From Hyphomicrobiales bacterium (GTDB lineage Bacteria; Pseudomonadota; Alphaproteobacteria; Rickettsiales; JACKKO01): a stretch of DNA of 64,000 nucleotides. Shown here piece by piece: positions 26,559 through 36,797 of the stretch (positions are counted from its first letter, which is position 1; every line of letters begins with the position of its first letter). The notes under the pieces were generated by a model. The model was not told where the DNA came from. It searched no databases and was given only the letters and a program-made list of their open reading frames with translations. The DNA lies in assembly GCA_024236395.1 (NCBI GenBank), contig JACKKO010000001.1, positions 372,001-436,000 of the forward strand, in the 5' to 3' direction. The position numbers and the translations under genes were made by a program.

Positions 26559-28079
26559 TCAGCTAAAAATAAAATCGTTTCCGGTAAGCGCAGTACTGGA
26601 TTGTACAATAATAGTACCGTAATCTGTACTGATAGCGGAATACGTGGAGTGGAAGGTAATATCAGCGGAAAGTGTGGTGAACGAATCGTACATGCCGCCG
26701 TAGAATTCAATTTTGTCACCTTCTGAAGCAGTAAAAAACTGAATCGTGTCATTGCCTTCGCCACTGACCGGGCGAAACACAAACACGTCTGCGCCACTAT
26801 CCCCATACAGGATATCATTGCCCTTATCACCAAACAGAAAATCATCCCCGGCGCCGCCATATACCGTATCTGCGTCTGCGCCACCACGTACGGTATCATT
26901 GCCGTTATCCCCACGGACAAAGTCAATGCCCATGTTGCCATTTACCCAATCATTATCCTGTCCACCACGCAGGGAATCATCGTTTTGTCCGCCGCGAATC
27001 ACATCGTTACCGGTGCCACCCTGCAAGGTATCGTTTCCACTATTGCCGTTCATATCATCATTTCCGGCATCGCCTTCCAGCGAATCCGCGCCACTACCCC
27101 CAGTCAGGATATTACTGAGCGTATTCCCGTATATCGTGTCATTACCACTACCACCCAGGGCATTCTCGATATTGGCTCCTAAAGCCAGTGCTACATACTC
27201 GGTGCCGACAAGGTTATAATGCCCAACGCCTTCAGTAAGGTCCAGTCGGGCAGCCGTGCTCAGGCCGCTACCGTCCAGTGTATCGTTGCCACCGCCATCC
27301 CAGATGGTGCGGGTATCCGGCGTGCCGGTTAGGGTATAGGTAGTATTCCCGGCATTAGTGCTGGTATTAGCGCCATAAAGATACTGGATTGCGGCAATGT
27401 CAAACACCATTGGAGTGGAAGGATCAGCAGTTGAAGTGGCAGTATCATCGGAATCATCATACGCCATTAGGGTAACATCCTGATTACCATTAGAGGTATA
27501 ACTTAACAATGTCCCCTCAAATGGGTGATCCAGCCCAATGGCATGGCCAATCTCGTGCATAACAGTGGTAAAACCATGCATACCGGGCGTTAACTCACCG
27601 CGGGTAACATTGTAATAACCATCATCCACCACCACGTGTACTTTAGAAAAGGTAAAACTGTTTACCAGTGCATCGGCATACATCACCCCGATCACCCCAT
27701 TACCAATGGGGGTAGGATTGTTGCTATCACTGTTGAGGTAGAATGCCAGCGGTTTATCATCGACCGTTTCGCCCGTCAGTGTAGACACGTATTCATGATT
27801 AAAATTGATGTTTGCTACACTGGACCAGCGTGCCATGGCTTGTTTGATGGCAGAAAGATAAGCACTGGTATCCGACTCCAGTGCAGGGTTACCGCTGACA
27901 CCATAGGTAACGGTTGCGCCTACACCCGGTGTACCTGACCAGGATGTTCCCAGCAGTAATGCATCAATGTAATTGGCGTTTGAGTCGCTAATAATGGCTT
28001 TTGGTCCAAGCGCTGGTGTGTTTTCACCGGCATAATGTGCGTTATCAGAATGATATGGATGGCCGCAAAGCGTACACAT
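26559..28079 (-). CDS. serralysin-like RTX metalloprotease
   Basis: A 506-aa M10 (serralysin/matrixin-type) zinc protease, probably secreted by a type I system. The catalytic motif HEIGHAIGLDH is at residues 175-185 and the Met-turn Met in VTLMAYDD at 205. A long RTX beta-roll follows (about 305-430) made of GGSGNDTIYGN-type nonapeptides that bind calcium. There is no N-terminal signal peptide. The C-terminus ends DFIFS, which resembles the acidic-hydrophobic type I secretion signal. No ABC transporter, membrane fusion protein or inhibitor gene is adjacent. The N-terminal CxxC-HxxH segment (residues 2-13) is odd for the family and could be a small metal site. An autonomous gene, possibly used against other cells or for protein nutrition. 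Confidence 0.88.
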   Translation of the reverse strand: MCTLCGHPYHSDNAHYAGENTPALGPKAIISDSNANYIDALLLGTSWSGTPGVGATVTYGVSGNPALESDTSAYLSAIKQAMARWSSVANINFNHEYVSTLTGETVDDKPLAFYLNSDSNNPTPIGNGVIGVMYADALVNSFTFSKVHVVVDDGYYNVTRGELTPGMHGFTTVMHEIGHAIGLDHPFEGTLLSYTSNGNQDVTLMAYDDSDDTATSTADPSTPMVFDIAAIQYLYGANTSTNAGNTTYTLTGTPDTRTIWDGGGNDTLDGSGLSTAARLDLTEGVGHYNLVGTEYVALALGANIENALGGSGNDTIYGNTLSNILTGGSGADSLEGDAGNDDMNGNSGNDTLQGGTGNDVIRGGQNDDSLRGGQDNDWVNGNMGIDFVRGDNGNDTVRGGADADTVYGGAGDDFLFGDKGNDILYGDSGADVFVFRPVSGEGNDTIQFFTASEGDKIEFYGGMYDSFTTLSADITFHSTYSAISTDYGTIIVQSSTALTGNDFIFS

Positions 28080-28211
28080 GTTTCCCCTACCTGAGTACTG
28101 TTTCTATTAGTGGGCAGTATATCGGATTTTTGTCTGCATTTCTACCAACACGCTGACAGTATGTATGTTTTTTCGTGTAATAAGGGAAAGTGTGATTTCT
28201 CTGTCTCGCTA

Positions 28212-30224
28212 TTAAATATCCAGCACACCGGAGAGTTCCTCGCGCCGGGCGAGGCTCTGTTCCTGGATAAATTTGAAGCGGAGCTCGGGTTTTCGACCCA
28301 TGAGTTCTTCCACGCGGTTGGCCGCTTCCTCGCGCTCTTCCTCGTCGATAATCACGCGCAGCAGGGTGCGTTTGCCCGGGGCCATGGTGGTTTCCTTGAG
28401 CTGTGCGGGGGTCATTTCCCCCAGTCCTTTGAAGCGTGACACCTCAATATTGCCCCGGTTCTTGGCCAGCGAGGCGATGATCTGGTCTTTGTCGCGGTCA
28501 TCCACAGCATAATAGTATTTGGTACCTTGTGCGATGCGGTAGAGCGGCGGCTGGGCGAGATAGAGATGCCCGCGCTCGATCAGTTGCGGCATGGCCTTAT
28601 AGAAATAGGTCATCAGCAGGGAGGCAATATGCGCGCCGTCCACGTCCGCATCGGTCATGATGACGATTTTTTCATAGCGCAGATCATCCGCAGCGAAGAA
28701 TTTGCCGGAACCATGGCCCAGTGCCAGCTCGATATCCTGAATTTCTGGTTGGCCATGATCTTTATCGCTGGTGGCGCTGGCTACGTTGAGGATTTTCGCC
28801 GTCGCAAGGGCAGGATCGCCTGTGTTTCCCGGTCACGCGCCTGTTTTAGCGGAACCACCAGCGGAATCCTTCCACCAGATACAACTCCGTGCCTTCCGGC
28901 GTGCTGCGGGTACAGTCAGCCCGGTTGCCGGGCAGGCGCAGTTTCTGCACCGGGTTTTGCGGCCGACTTCTTTTTCCGCTTTGCGCTTAAGGCGCTCCTC
29001 CGTCAGCTGGACAATAAAATCCAGCAGCCGATTAGCGGCTTCCGGGTGGCCGGAAAGCCAGTGATCAAACCGGTCTCGCATGGCGTTTTCCACCAGTCGG
29101 GTGGCCTTGGAGGAAACCAGTTTTTCTTTTGTCTGCCCCTGGAATTCCGGCTCGGGGATGAACACGGAAAGAATGGCGCAGGCATTGCCCTGTACGTCAT
29201 CGGCAGTGATTTTCTCGGCCTTACGGTTGCCCACCCGTTCGCCGTAATCGCGCAGGCTGCGGGTGAGGGCGGTGCGCAGACCGTTTTCATGCGTCCCGCC
29301 ATAAGGGGTGACGATGGTATTACAATAAGAATGAGTGAAGCATTCATCGCGTTCCGGCCAGTGTACGGCCCATTCCACACGGCCCTGCCCATCGGGAAAA
29401 TCCGCTTCGCCAGTGAAGGGTTCCTCGGTGATGGTTTTGCGGCCTTCCAGCGAGGATTCCAGGAAATCCACCAGCCCGTTGGGGAAGTGCAGCGTATCCT
29501 GTTCCGGCACGTCGGGGGAATTAATCAGCGCCGGATCACAGGCCCAGCGGATTTCCACGCCGCGATAGAGATAGGCCTTGGAGCGCGCCATCTTATAGAG
29601 CCGTCCGGGACGGAACCGCGCGCGTGCACCGAAAATCTCCGGGTCCGGTATAAAAGTAACGGAGGTACCGCGGCGGTTGGCCACATCCCCCACTTTTTTC
29701 AGCTTGGTTTGGGGCAGGCCACGGCTATATTCCTGCCGCCATAATTTCTTATCGCGTGCCACTTCCACCACCAGCGATTCCGAAAGCGCATTGACCACGG
29801 AAATCCCCACCCCGTGCAGACCACCAGAGGTCTGGTAGGCTTTGCCACTGAATTTACCGCCGGAGTGCAGCATGGTGAGGATGACTTCCAGCGCGGATTT
29901 ATTCTTAAATTTCGGATGTGGGTCTACCGGGATGCCACGTCCGTTATCGGTGATGGTAATGGAGCTATCATTATTGAGCGTCAGCTCAATCCGGGTGGCG
30001 TGCCCGGCGACGGCCTCATCCATCGCGTTATCGAAGATCTCGGCCACCAGATGGTGCAGGGCGTGCTCGTCGGTGCCGCCAATATACATGGCGGGGCGAC
30101 GGCGTACCGGCTCCAGCCCTTCTAAGACCTCGATATCCTGAGCAGTATACTCTGTGCCGGATCCACTCTTCCCAGAATTCTTGCCGGTATTTTTACCGCT
30201 ACGGCTTAATAGATCGTCTGCCAT
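28212..30224 (-). pseudogene. parE: DNA topoisomerase IV subunit B, disrupted by clustered indels
   Basis: ParE, the ATPase subunit of topoisomerase IV that decatenates chromosomes. The N-terminal 440 codons are intact: GHKL ATPase with EIFDNAMDEA, DNGRGIPVDPHP, SGGKFSGKAYQTSGGLHGVG, and the transducer domain. The C-terminal 148 codons (TDADVDGAH, the metal-binding TOPRIM motif, to the end) are intact too. Between about 28793 and 28950 I count at least four small indels (about -1, -2, +1, +2) whose sum is zero, so both parts are in the same frame. They scramble RKLRLPG and the EGDSAGGSAK motif, and an in-frame TGA at 28833 stops translation. An essential gene would hardly tolerate this, so sequencing or assembly error is likely. 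Start: ATG at 30224 with a GAAGGG site. Confidence 0.85.
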
Positions 30225-30373
30225 ACGTCCCTTCTGCATGATCGCGAAAAAACCTAGAGCAAGAGCGGCATTCGGTCAAGGAGGGAGTGGAAAATTATTG
30301 TGGGGAGAAAAGGTTAATCTTTTGTTAATGATTATGGCGGTATAATATATCTAGCCTTATTCCAGACAGAGGC

Positions 30374-30402
30374 CGCATATCGCCGCAAGGTATAGCGATA
30401 TG
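30374..30402. repeat. perfect inverted repeat between parE and clpB
   Basis: GCATATCGC and GCGATATGC are a perfect 9-bp dyad around an 11-nt loop, beyond the clpB stop. There is no convincing U-run on the clpB transcript side, so it is a possible weak terminator or a protein-binding site for the parE promoter region. Confidence 0.5.
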
Positions 30403-30420
30403 CTAAAAAGATATACTACT

Positions 30421-33006
30421 TTACCCCTTCACCACCAGTGCATCATCCTTCACGGTGACCTTTAACGTGCTGCCCTCGGCAGGTGGTTTTTCCAAGAGTA
30501 ATGTCGCCAGCGTATTCTGTAACTCCCGCTGGATCACCCGTTTCAGTGGCCGTGCACCATAGACTGGGTCATATCCGCGTTCGGCCAGCCAGCTGAGCGC
30601 TTTTTTATCGAGCTCCAGTGACAGGCGACGGGCTTCAAGTCGCTTTTTCAGCAGTGCCAGCTGAATGTTTACAATGGCTTCCATGTTCTCACGCTGCAGG
30701 CGGTTGAACAGGATGATTTCGTCCAGCCGGTTGAGGAATTCCGGACGGAACGCCCCGCGCACCACCTCCATCACCTGCGCACGCGCATCCTCGCTGGAAG
30801 CACCTTCCGGCAGGTTGGCCAGGAACTCTGCACCCAGGTTGGAGGTCAGGATGATGATGGTATTGCTGAAATCCACAGTGCGTCCCTGCCCGTCGGTCAG
30901 ACGGCCATCATCCAACACCTGTAACAGGATATTGAACACGTCCGGGTGTGCCTTCTCCACCTCGTCAAACAGGATGACCTGATAGGGGCGGCGGCGGACG
31001 GCCTCGGTCAGGCTACCGCCTTCCTCATAGCCCACATATCCCGGCGGCGCGCCGATCAGCCGTGCCACGGCGTGCTTCTCCATATATTCGGACATATCGA
31101 TGCGTTGCAGCGCGTGTTCATCATTGAAAATAAACTCCGCCAGCGCTTTGGTCAGCTCGGTTTTTCCCACGCCGGTCGGGCCTAAGAACAGGAACGACCC
31201 CATGGGGCGCGTTTCTTCCTGCAGCCCGGCTTTGGCACGGCGCAGTGCGTTGCTGACGGCTCTCAGCGCTTCTTCCTGCCCCACCACGCGGCTACGCAGA
31301 TTCTCTTCCATGTGCAACAGCTTGGATTGTTCCCCGGCCAGCATCTTATCCACGTCAATTCCTGTCCAGCGCGCGACCACCGAGGCAATATCATGTTCCG
31401 TCACCGATTCATTCACCATCCCGCCGGTGGCTTCCGGGGCACTTTCCGTGGTGGTGAGTTTCTTCTCCAGCTCAGGGATGATACCATAGGCCAACTCGCC
31501 CGCGCGTGCCAGGTTGCCTTCCCGCTGCGCGATCTCCAGTTCCTTGCGGGCATTTTCCAACTGTTCTTTCAGTTTCTGGGCACTGGAAAGCTTATGTTTC
31601 TCGGCTTGCCATTTGTCGGTCAGTTCACGGCTTTCACCTTCCAGCTTCGTAAGCTCGGTTTCCAGTTTTTCTAGCCGCTCTTTGGAGGCGCTGTCTTTCT
31701 CTTTCTTCAAGGCCTCACGCTCGATTTTCAACTGGATAATTTTGCGATCCAGCTCGTCCAGTGCCTCGGGTTTGCTATCCACCGCCATACGCAAGCGGCT
31801 GGCGGCTTCGTCCACCAGGTCAATGGCTTTATCGGGCAGGAACCGGTCACTGATATAGCGATTGGAAAGCGTGGCTGCTGCCACCAGTGCGCTATCGGAA
31901 ATCTGTACACCGTGATGCACCTCGTATTTCTCTTTCAGCCCGCGCAGGATGGAGATGGTATCCTCCACCGTTGGTTCAGAGATATAGACCGACTGGAAGC
32001 GCCGGGCGAGCGCGGCATCTTTTTCAATATGCTTGCGATATTCGTCCAGCGTGGTGGCGCCGATACAGTGCAGCTCCCCACGCGCAAGCGCCGGTTTCAG
32101 CAGGTTGGAGGCATCCATGGCCCCTTCCGCCGCACCGGCCCCTACCAGCGTGTGCAATTCATCAATGAACAGGATGATTTCGCCACCCGCTGCAGTGATT
32201 TCCGAGAGTACTGATTTCAGACGTTCTTCAAATTCCCCGCGAAATTTTGCCCCCGCAATAAGCGCACCTAAATCCAGCGAAAGCAACCGCTTGTTGCGCA
32301 GGTTTTCCGGTACGTCGCCGGCGATCATACGCTGGGCCAGCCCTTCCACGATGGCGGTTTTTCCCACGCCCGGTTCGCCGATCAGCACAGGGTTATTCTT
32401 GGTACGGCGCGAGATGATCTGCATCGAACGGCGGATTTCCTCATCGCGGCCGATCACCGGGTCCAGCTTACCTTCTTTAGCGGCCTTGGTGATGTCGCGC
32501 GCGTATTTTTCCAGTGCTTCATAGGTGCCCTCCGCCCCGGCGGAATCCGCAGTGCGTCCCTTGCGGATATCGGCGATCACGGCTTCCAGCTTTTGCGGGG
32601 TAACCCCGGCATCGCGCAGAAGTTTGCCGACTTTACTATCGCTGGCCAGCGCCATCGCTTGTAGCAAGCGCTCGGTGGTAACGAAGGCATCTTTGGCTTT
32701 ATTGGCCAACTCGGTTGCCTGTGCCAGCAGCTTGGCGCTCTCCGGGGCAAGGTAAAACTGGCTACCACTACCGGTAACTTTGGGAATTTCTGACAATGCC
32801 CGGTCAATACCCGCTTTAACAGTGGCCAGATCGCCCCCGCAGGCTTCAATCAGCCGCACCGTCAGGCTGCCGCCTTCTGCGGTGGTATCCAGCAACGCCT
32901 TCAGTAAATGCTGTGGGGTGAGCTGCTGGTGGTCATTCCGTGTGGCAATCGCCTGCGCTTCCTGGATGGCGGATTGTACGCTGGCGGTAAATTTCTCAAA
33001 ATTCAT
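30421..33006 (-). CDS. clpB: ATP-dependent disaggregase ClpB
   Basis: A hexameric AAA+ chaperone of 861 aa that pulls proteins out of heat-induced aggregates together with DnaK. It has an N-terminal Clp repeat domain (1-145), NBD1 with GEPGVGKT and [11 protein letters not shown], a full coiled-coil middle domain (about 400-530, [12 protein letters not shown] and similar) that marks ClpB rather than ClpA, and NBD2 with [14 protein letters not shown] and [11 protein letters not shown]. Complete and co-directional with parE but with its own heat-shock promoter. The C-terminus ends in a short VKG. Normal length for the family. Confidence 0.97.
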   Translation of the reverse strand: MNFEKFTASVQSAIQEAQAIATRNDHQQLTPQHLLKALLDTTAEGGSLTVRLIEACGGDLATVKAGIDRALSEIPKVTGSGSQFYLAPESAKLLAQATELANKAKDAFVTTERLLQAMALASDSKVGKLLRDAGVTPQKLEAVIADIRKGRTADSAGAEGTYEALEKYARDITKAAKEGKLDPVIGRDEEIRRSMQIISRRTKNNPVLIGEPGVGKTAIVEGLAQRMIAGDVPENLRNKRLLSLDLGALIAGAKFRGEFEERLKSVLSEITAAGGEIILFIDELHTLVGAGAAEGAMDASNLLKPALARGELHCIGATTLDEYRKHIEKDAALARRFQSVYISEPTVEDTISILRGLKEKYEVHHGVQISDSALVAAATLSNRYISDRFLPDKAIDLVDEAASRLRMAVDSKPEALDELDRKIIQLKIEREALKKEKDSASKERLEKLETELTKLEGESRELTDKWQAEKHKLSSAQKLKEQLENARKELEIAQREGNLARAGELAYGIIPELEKKLTTTESAPEATGGMVNESVTEHDIASVVARWTGIDVDKMLAGEQSKLLHMEENLRSRVVGQEEALRAVSNALRRAKAGLQEETRPMGSFLFLGPTGVGKTELTKALAEFIFNDEHALQRIDMSEYMEKHAVARLIGAPPGYVGYEEGGSLTEAVRRRPYQVILFDEVEKAHPDVFNILLQVLDDGRLTDGQGRTVDFSNTIIILTSNLGAEFLANLPEGASSEDARAQVMEVVRGAFRPEFLNRLDEIILFNRLQRENMEAIVNIQLALLKKRLEARRLSLELDKKALSWLAERGYDPVYGARPLKRVIQRELQNTLATLLLEKPPAEGSTLKVTVKDDALVVKG

Positions 33007-33048
33007 CGCAGGACTCCATGTGCTTATGGTATGGTGATGCTACTTCTT

Positions 33049-33078
33049 ATATATGGGAATGGATTGACGGGAATCAAG
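33049..33078 (-). promoter_or_regulatory. sigma32-like promoter of clpB, overlapping an FNR-like dyad
   Basis: On the minus strand CTTGATT (33078-33072), 14 nt, CCCATATAT (33057-33049) fits the RpoH consensus with a strong -10. The -35 also lies inside TTGACgggaATCAA (33064-33077), a match to the FNR pattern that may be coincidence. Confidence 0.68.
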
Positions 33079-33111
33079 CCGTCTGATTTTTACATAGCAT
33101 AAAGGTAAAGA

Positions 33112-34023
33112 ATGCAACGGATATTATTTCTGGCACAGTTGTGTATTTTGCTGCTTTCCGCTTGCAGCGGACGCGAGGAAGGGGCTGGGCAGGATATCTA
33201 CATGCAACCGGAACAATTGCGGCAGGAATGGAAAAAGCCAGAAATACTTCCCGGTGCTGTGGCACCGCACCTGATGCTGCGTCCGGAGGATCAGGCAATC
33301 CTAGGTAAAACCTATTATTATAAAACGACATGGATGGGAATTCATGTCGGGGATTTGTTTGCTACCATGGATTATCAGAACGGGCTGTATACCGTGCATG
33401 TGGTGACGCGTTCCTATGGTCCGGCGCAGTGGATTAGCAAATATTATGGTGATACGATCAGTGCCTTTTTCTATGACGGGAAACAGTACCGGCCACAACG
33501 TTTCCGTTCGCAGTACCGTATCCGTAATAAGGTACGTACCCTTAGTGTTCGTTATGATATGGCGGGGAATGTCACGGAAGATCAGAATATCCCGGAAGAA
33601 GACCCAAAGAAGCGTCCGCCGGTGTCCGCAGCGCTGAAGAAAAACAGTTATGACTCGCTATCGCTGGCGCTGGAGTTACGCCGTCGGGTACGGGCTGCCG
33701 GGACTGAGGGGAAAGGTAAAACATTTACCCTGCCGCTTTATAGCGGACGGAGCCTGGTGAATATGCTGGTGACGCCGGAAGGGCTGGCTGAAGACGGGAC
33801 ACAAATTGTCTCCCTGAAACGTGACCCGGTGGCCGGGCTAACGCAAAAAGAACTCAAGAACCATGCCGAGCGGGATATTACCCTGCGTTTATGGCTGGAT
33901 CCAAAGACCCTGATGCCAGTACGTGGCGAGGGCGTATCTTCAGTGGGGACGGCAACCCTGGAGTATCAAGGTATCTGTGAGTCCGTGCACCAATGTACAG
34001 ACTCTGGAGAATCCACAGATTAG
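33112..34023 (+). CDS. DUF3108-family lipoprotein
   Basis: A 303-aa envelope protein. A short signal with the lipobox LLSAC (cysteine near residue 18) marks a lipoprotein. The rest matches the DUF3108 pattern: repeated beta-strands such as YYYKTTWMGIHVGDLFATMDYQNGLYTV, SKYYGDTISAFFYDGKQYRPQRFRSQYR, KKNSYDSLSLALELRRRV and LYSGRSLVNMLV. The family is predicted to be periplasmic with a lipocalin-like or outer-membrane-assembly-type fold; the function is not known. The ATG has an AAAGG ribosome site. It is divergent from clpB, and its promoter region carries an FNR-like dyad that is not at a usual activation distance. It is convergent with ppdK (7-nt gap). Confidence 0.85.
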   Translation: MQRILFLAQLCILLLSACSGREEGAGQDIYMQPEQLRQEWKKPEILPGAVAPHLMLRPEDQAILGKTYYYKTTWMGIHVGDLFATMDYQNGLYTVHVVTRSYGPAQWISKYYGDTISAFFYDGKQYRPQRFRSQYRIRNKVRTLSVRYDMAGNVTEDQNIPEEDPKKRPPVSAALKKNSYDSLSLALELRRRVRAAGTEGKGKTFTLPLYSGRSLVNMLVTPEGLAEDGTQIVSLKRDPVAGLTQKELKNHAERDITLRLWLDPKTLMPVRGEGVSSVGTATLEYQGICESVHQCTDSGESTD

Positions 34024-34029
34024 TAATCA

Positions 34030-36726
34030 TTAAGCCGCTTTGGTTTTCGCGCTACTGGCGGCCTGCTTATATTTCAGTGCGGCCTGCGCAGCTGCCAGCC
34101 GTGCCACCGGAACACGGTAAGGCGAGCAGGAGACGTAATTCAGCCCTACGGACTCACAGAAATCAATAGAGGCCGGGTTCCCGCCATGTTCCCCGCAGAT
34201 TCCCAGCTTCAGGTCATCACGGGTATTGCGGCCACGTTCGGCGGCAATCTGGATCAGTTCGCCTACACCTTCCGTATCCAGTGTGACGAACGGATCTTTT
34301 TCCAGAATACCCTTTTGGGTATAGTATTCCAGGAAATTACCGGCATCATCGCGGGAAATCCCCAGCGTGGTTTGCGTCAGGTCGTTGGTGCCAAAGCTGA
34401 AGAATTCTGCCAGCTCGGCAATTTCCCCGGCACGCAGTGCCGCACGCGGCAGCTCCACCATCGTTCCGATAAGGTAGGGGATTTTGTGGCTTTCGGATTT
34501 CTGTACGTCTTCCGCCGTCTTTTCAATCAGTGCCCGCAGGATTTCCAGTTCTTTACGGTGCATCACCAGCGGTACCATGATTTCTGGACGGACATCACGG
34601 CCCAACTCTTTGCTGACCAGAATCGCGGCTTCAAGAATACCACGCACCTGCATCTCGTAAATTTCCGGATAGGAAATCCCCAAGCGGCACCCGCGATGCC
34701 CCAGCATCGGGTTTTCTTCCTTCAGCTGATGGGCGCGGTGTTCCACGGTGGCAATATCCACCCCGGCGGCTTCTGCCACTTCTTTCATATCTTCTTCCGT
34801 ACGCGGCAGGAATTCGTGCAGCGGCGGATCCAGCAGGCGAATGGTAACCGGGCGGTCTTCCATGATCCGGAAGATTTCCACAAAGTCTTCGCGCTGGTAT
34901 GGCAGTACCTTATTGATAGCCTTGCGGCGGCCCTGCTCAGTTTCCGCGACAATCATTTCACGCACGGCGATAATCCGTTCGGCATCGAAGAACATATGCT
35001 CTGTCCGGCACAGGCCAACCCCTTCCGCGCCAAAACGCACCGCGGTACGACAATCTTCCGGCGTTTCCGCGTTGGTACGCACGTTCATGCGGCGAATTTC
35101 ATCGGCCCAGCTCATCACCGTGGCAAACTCTCCGGAAAGTTCCGGCTGGATGGTTGGTACTTCCCCTAAGAAGACTTCCCCGGTGGCTCCGTTCAGGGTA
35201 ATGAAGTCACCCCTCTTAATGACACGATCCCCACAGCGCATTTCCTGTTTTTCATAAGAAATCTGGATGCCACCGGCACCACAGACACAGGGTTTGCCCA
35301 TACCGCGCGCGACTACGGCGGCGTGAGAAGTCATCCCGCCACGGGCCGTCAGAATACCCTGCGCGGCATGCATCCCGTGAATATCTTCCGGGCTGGTTTC
35401 AATACGCACCAGCACCACTTTCTTTTTCTGTGCGGCGGCCTCCTCGGCTTCTTCCGCGGTGAAGACCACCGTTCCCCCGGCAGCACCCGGTGACGCAGGC
35501 AGGCCGTTGGCAATTAATTCCCGTGGGGCATTGGGGTCCAGCATCGGGTGTAACAACTGATCCAGTGCGGCCGGATCAATACGGCTGACGGCAACATCCT
35601 TTGTAATCAGCCCTTCCTTCACCATATCCGTGGCGATACGCAGCGCGGCTTTGGCGGTACGTTTCCCGGTACGGGTCTGCAGCATCCACAGCTTGTTGTT
35701 CTGTACGGTGAACTCGATATCCTGCATGTCCTTGTAGTGTTGTTCCAGACGTTCATAGATTTTGACGAGTTCCTGATACACCACCGGCATCACTTCTTCC
35801 ATGGCGGGGAGATCGGAACCGTTCCGTTTTTTGCCTTCCAGGGTAATCTGCTGCGGGGTACGGATACCGGCCACTACATCTTCGCCCTGTGCATTGACCA
35901 GATATTCCCCGAAGAAAAGTTTTTCCCCGGTGGATGGGTCGCGCGTGAAAGCCACGCCGGTGGCGCAATCCTGCCCCATATTGCCGAATACCATCGCCTG
36001 AATATTCACGGCGGTTCCCCAGCTTTCCGGGATATCGTACATTTTGCGGTAGGTAATAGCACGCGGGTTCATCCAGGATTTCAGTACCGCACCAATGGCT
36101 CCCCATAGCTGGTTGCCCACATTATCGGGGAACGGCTGACCGTGTTCCTGCAGGACTTTTTCCTTATATTCGCGCACCAGTTCCTTCAGCTGCTCGGCCG
36201 TCAGCTCGGTATCCTGCTCCACACCAGCATCAGCTTTTTTCAGCTCCAGTAATTCTTCAAAATGATGGTGATCCACATCCAGCACCACGTCGCTGTACAT
36301 CTGGATGAAGCGGCGATAGCTATCGTAGGCGAAGCGCTCATTGCCACTCTTCTTGGCCAGACCCTGCACGGTGCGGTCATTCAGACCCAGATTCAGCACG
36401 GTATCCATCATCCCCGGCATGGAAGCACGGGCACCGCTACGCACGGAGACCAGCAGCGGGTTTTCCGGATCGCCAAACTTACAGCCAATCAGGTTTTCAA
36501 TATGGGTGACGGCGGCGGCGACCTGCTCGTTCAGCCCTTCCGGATAACTGCGGTGATTGGCATAATAGGCCGTGCAGACTTCAGTCGTGAGGGTAAACCC
36601 CGGCGGGACAGGCAGTTCCAGCGAGCACATTTCTGCCAGATTGGCGCCTTTGCCCCCCAGCAGATTCCGATCGCCCGCGCGGCCTTCCGCTTTACCATCT
36701 CCGAATGTGTATACCCATTTGGTCAT
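34030..36726 (-). CDS. ppdK: pyruvate, phosphate dikinase
   Basis: A cytoplasmic enzyme of 898 aa that interconverts pyruvate, ATP and phosphate with PEP, AMP and PPi. The N-terminal ATP-grasp domain has DRNLLGGKGANLAEM. The swivelling phosphohistidine domain has the catalytic His in GGMTSHAAVVARGMGKPCVCG. The C-terminal TIM barrel has GTNDLTQTTLGISRDD and the catalytic Cys in GICGEHGG. The start is the ATG at 36726 with a GGAGAGG ribosome site; the longer frame begins at 36801. It is the last gene of the glyQ-panD-yiiX-glyS-ppdK run, an order related to that in other alphaproteobacteria. Confidence 0.97.
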   Translation of the reverse strand: MTKWVYTFGDGKAEGRAGDRNLLGGKGANLAEMCSLELPVPPGFTLTTEVCTAYYANHRSYPEGLNEQVAAAVTHIENLIGCKFGDPENPLLVSVRSGARASMPGMMDTVLNLGLNDRTVQGLAKKSGNERFAYDSYRRFIQMYSDVVLDVDHHHFEELLELKKADAGVEQDTELTAEQLKELVREYKEKVLQEHGQPFPDNVGNQLWGAIGAVLKSWMNPRAITYRKMYDIPESWGTAVNIQAMVFGNMGQDCATGVAFTRDPSTGEKLFFGEYLVNAQGEDVVAGIRTPQQITLEGKKRNGSDLPAMEEVMPVVYQELVKIYERLEQHYKDMQDIEFTVQNNKLWMLQTRTGKRTAKAALRIATDMVKEGLITKDVAVSRIDPAALDQLLHPMLDPNAPRELIANGLPASPGAAGGTVVFTAEEAEEAAAQKKKVVLVRIETSPEDIHGMHAAQGILTARGGMTSHAAVVARGMGKPCVCGAGGIQISYEKQEMRCGDRVIKRGDFITLNGATGEVFLGEVPTIQPELSGEFATVMSWADEIRRMNVRTNAETPEDCRTAVRFGAEGVGLCRTEHMFFDAERIIAVREMIVAETEQGRRKAINKVLPYQREDFVEIFRIMEDRPVTIRLLDPPLHEFLPRTEEDMKEVAEAAGVDIATVEHRAHQLKEENPMLGHRGCRLGISYPEIYEMQVRGILEAAILVSKELGRDVRPEIMVPLVMHRKELEILRALIEKTAEDVQKSESHKIPYLIGTMVELPRAALRAGEIAELAEFFSFGTNDLTQTTLGISRDDAGNFLEYYTQKGILEKDPFVTLDTEGVGELIQIAAERGRNTRDDLKLGICGEHGGNPASIDFCESVGLNYVSCSPYRVPVARLAAAQAALKYKQAASSAKTKAA

Positions 36727-36797
36727 GTGCCTCTCCGTTGTTTCCCGGTCGGTTAGGTTTATTATGGCGGGCAACATAGAGGCAACCCACCGGTTTT

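Noticed and set aside
26750..27160. Repeated short motifs on the plus strand
   Set aside because: They are the codons of the RTX GGxGxD nonapeptides in the protease, not a repeat array.
24766..28079. A prophage or gene-transfer-agent cluster
   Set aside because: Only a terminase and one small gene are present; no portal, capsid, tail or integrase genes, and the GTA terminase type differs.
28527..29744. A 405-codon plus-strand frame opposite parE
   Set aside because: Antisense to ParE, and it runs through the damaged patch; its sequence has no domain pattern.
34186..35169. A 327-codon plus-strand frame opposite ppdK
   Set aside because: Antisense to an intact PpdK with all catalytic motifs; no independent evidence.
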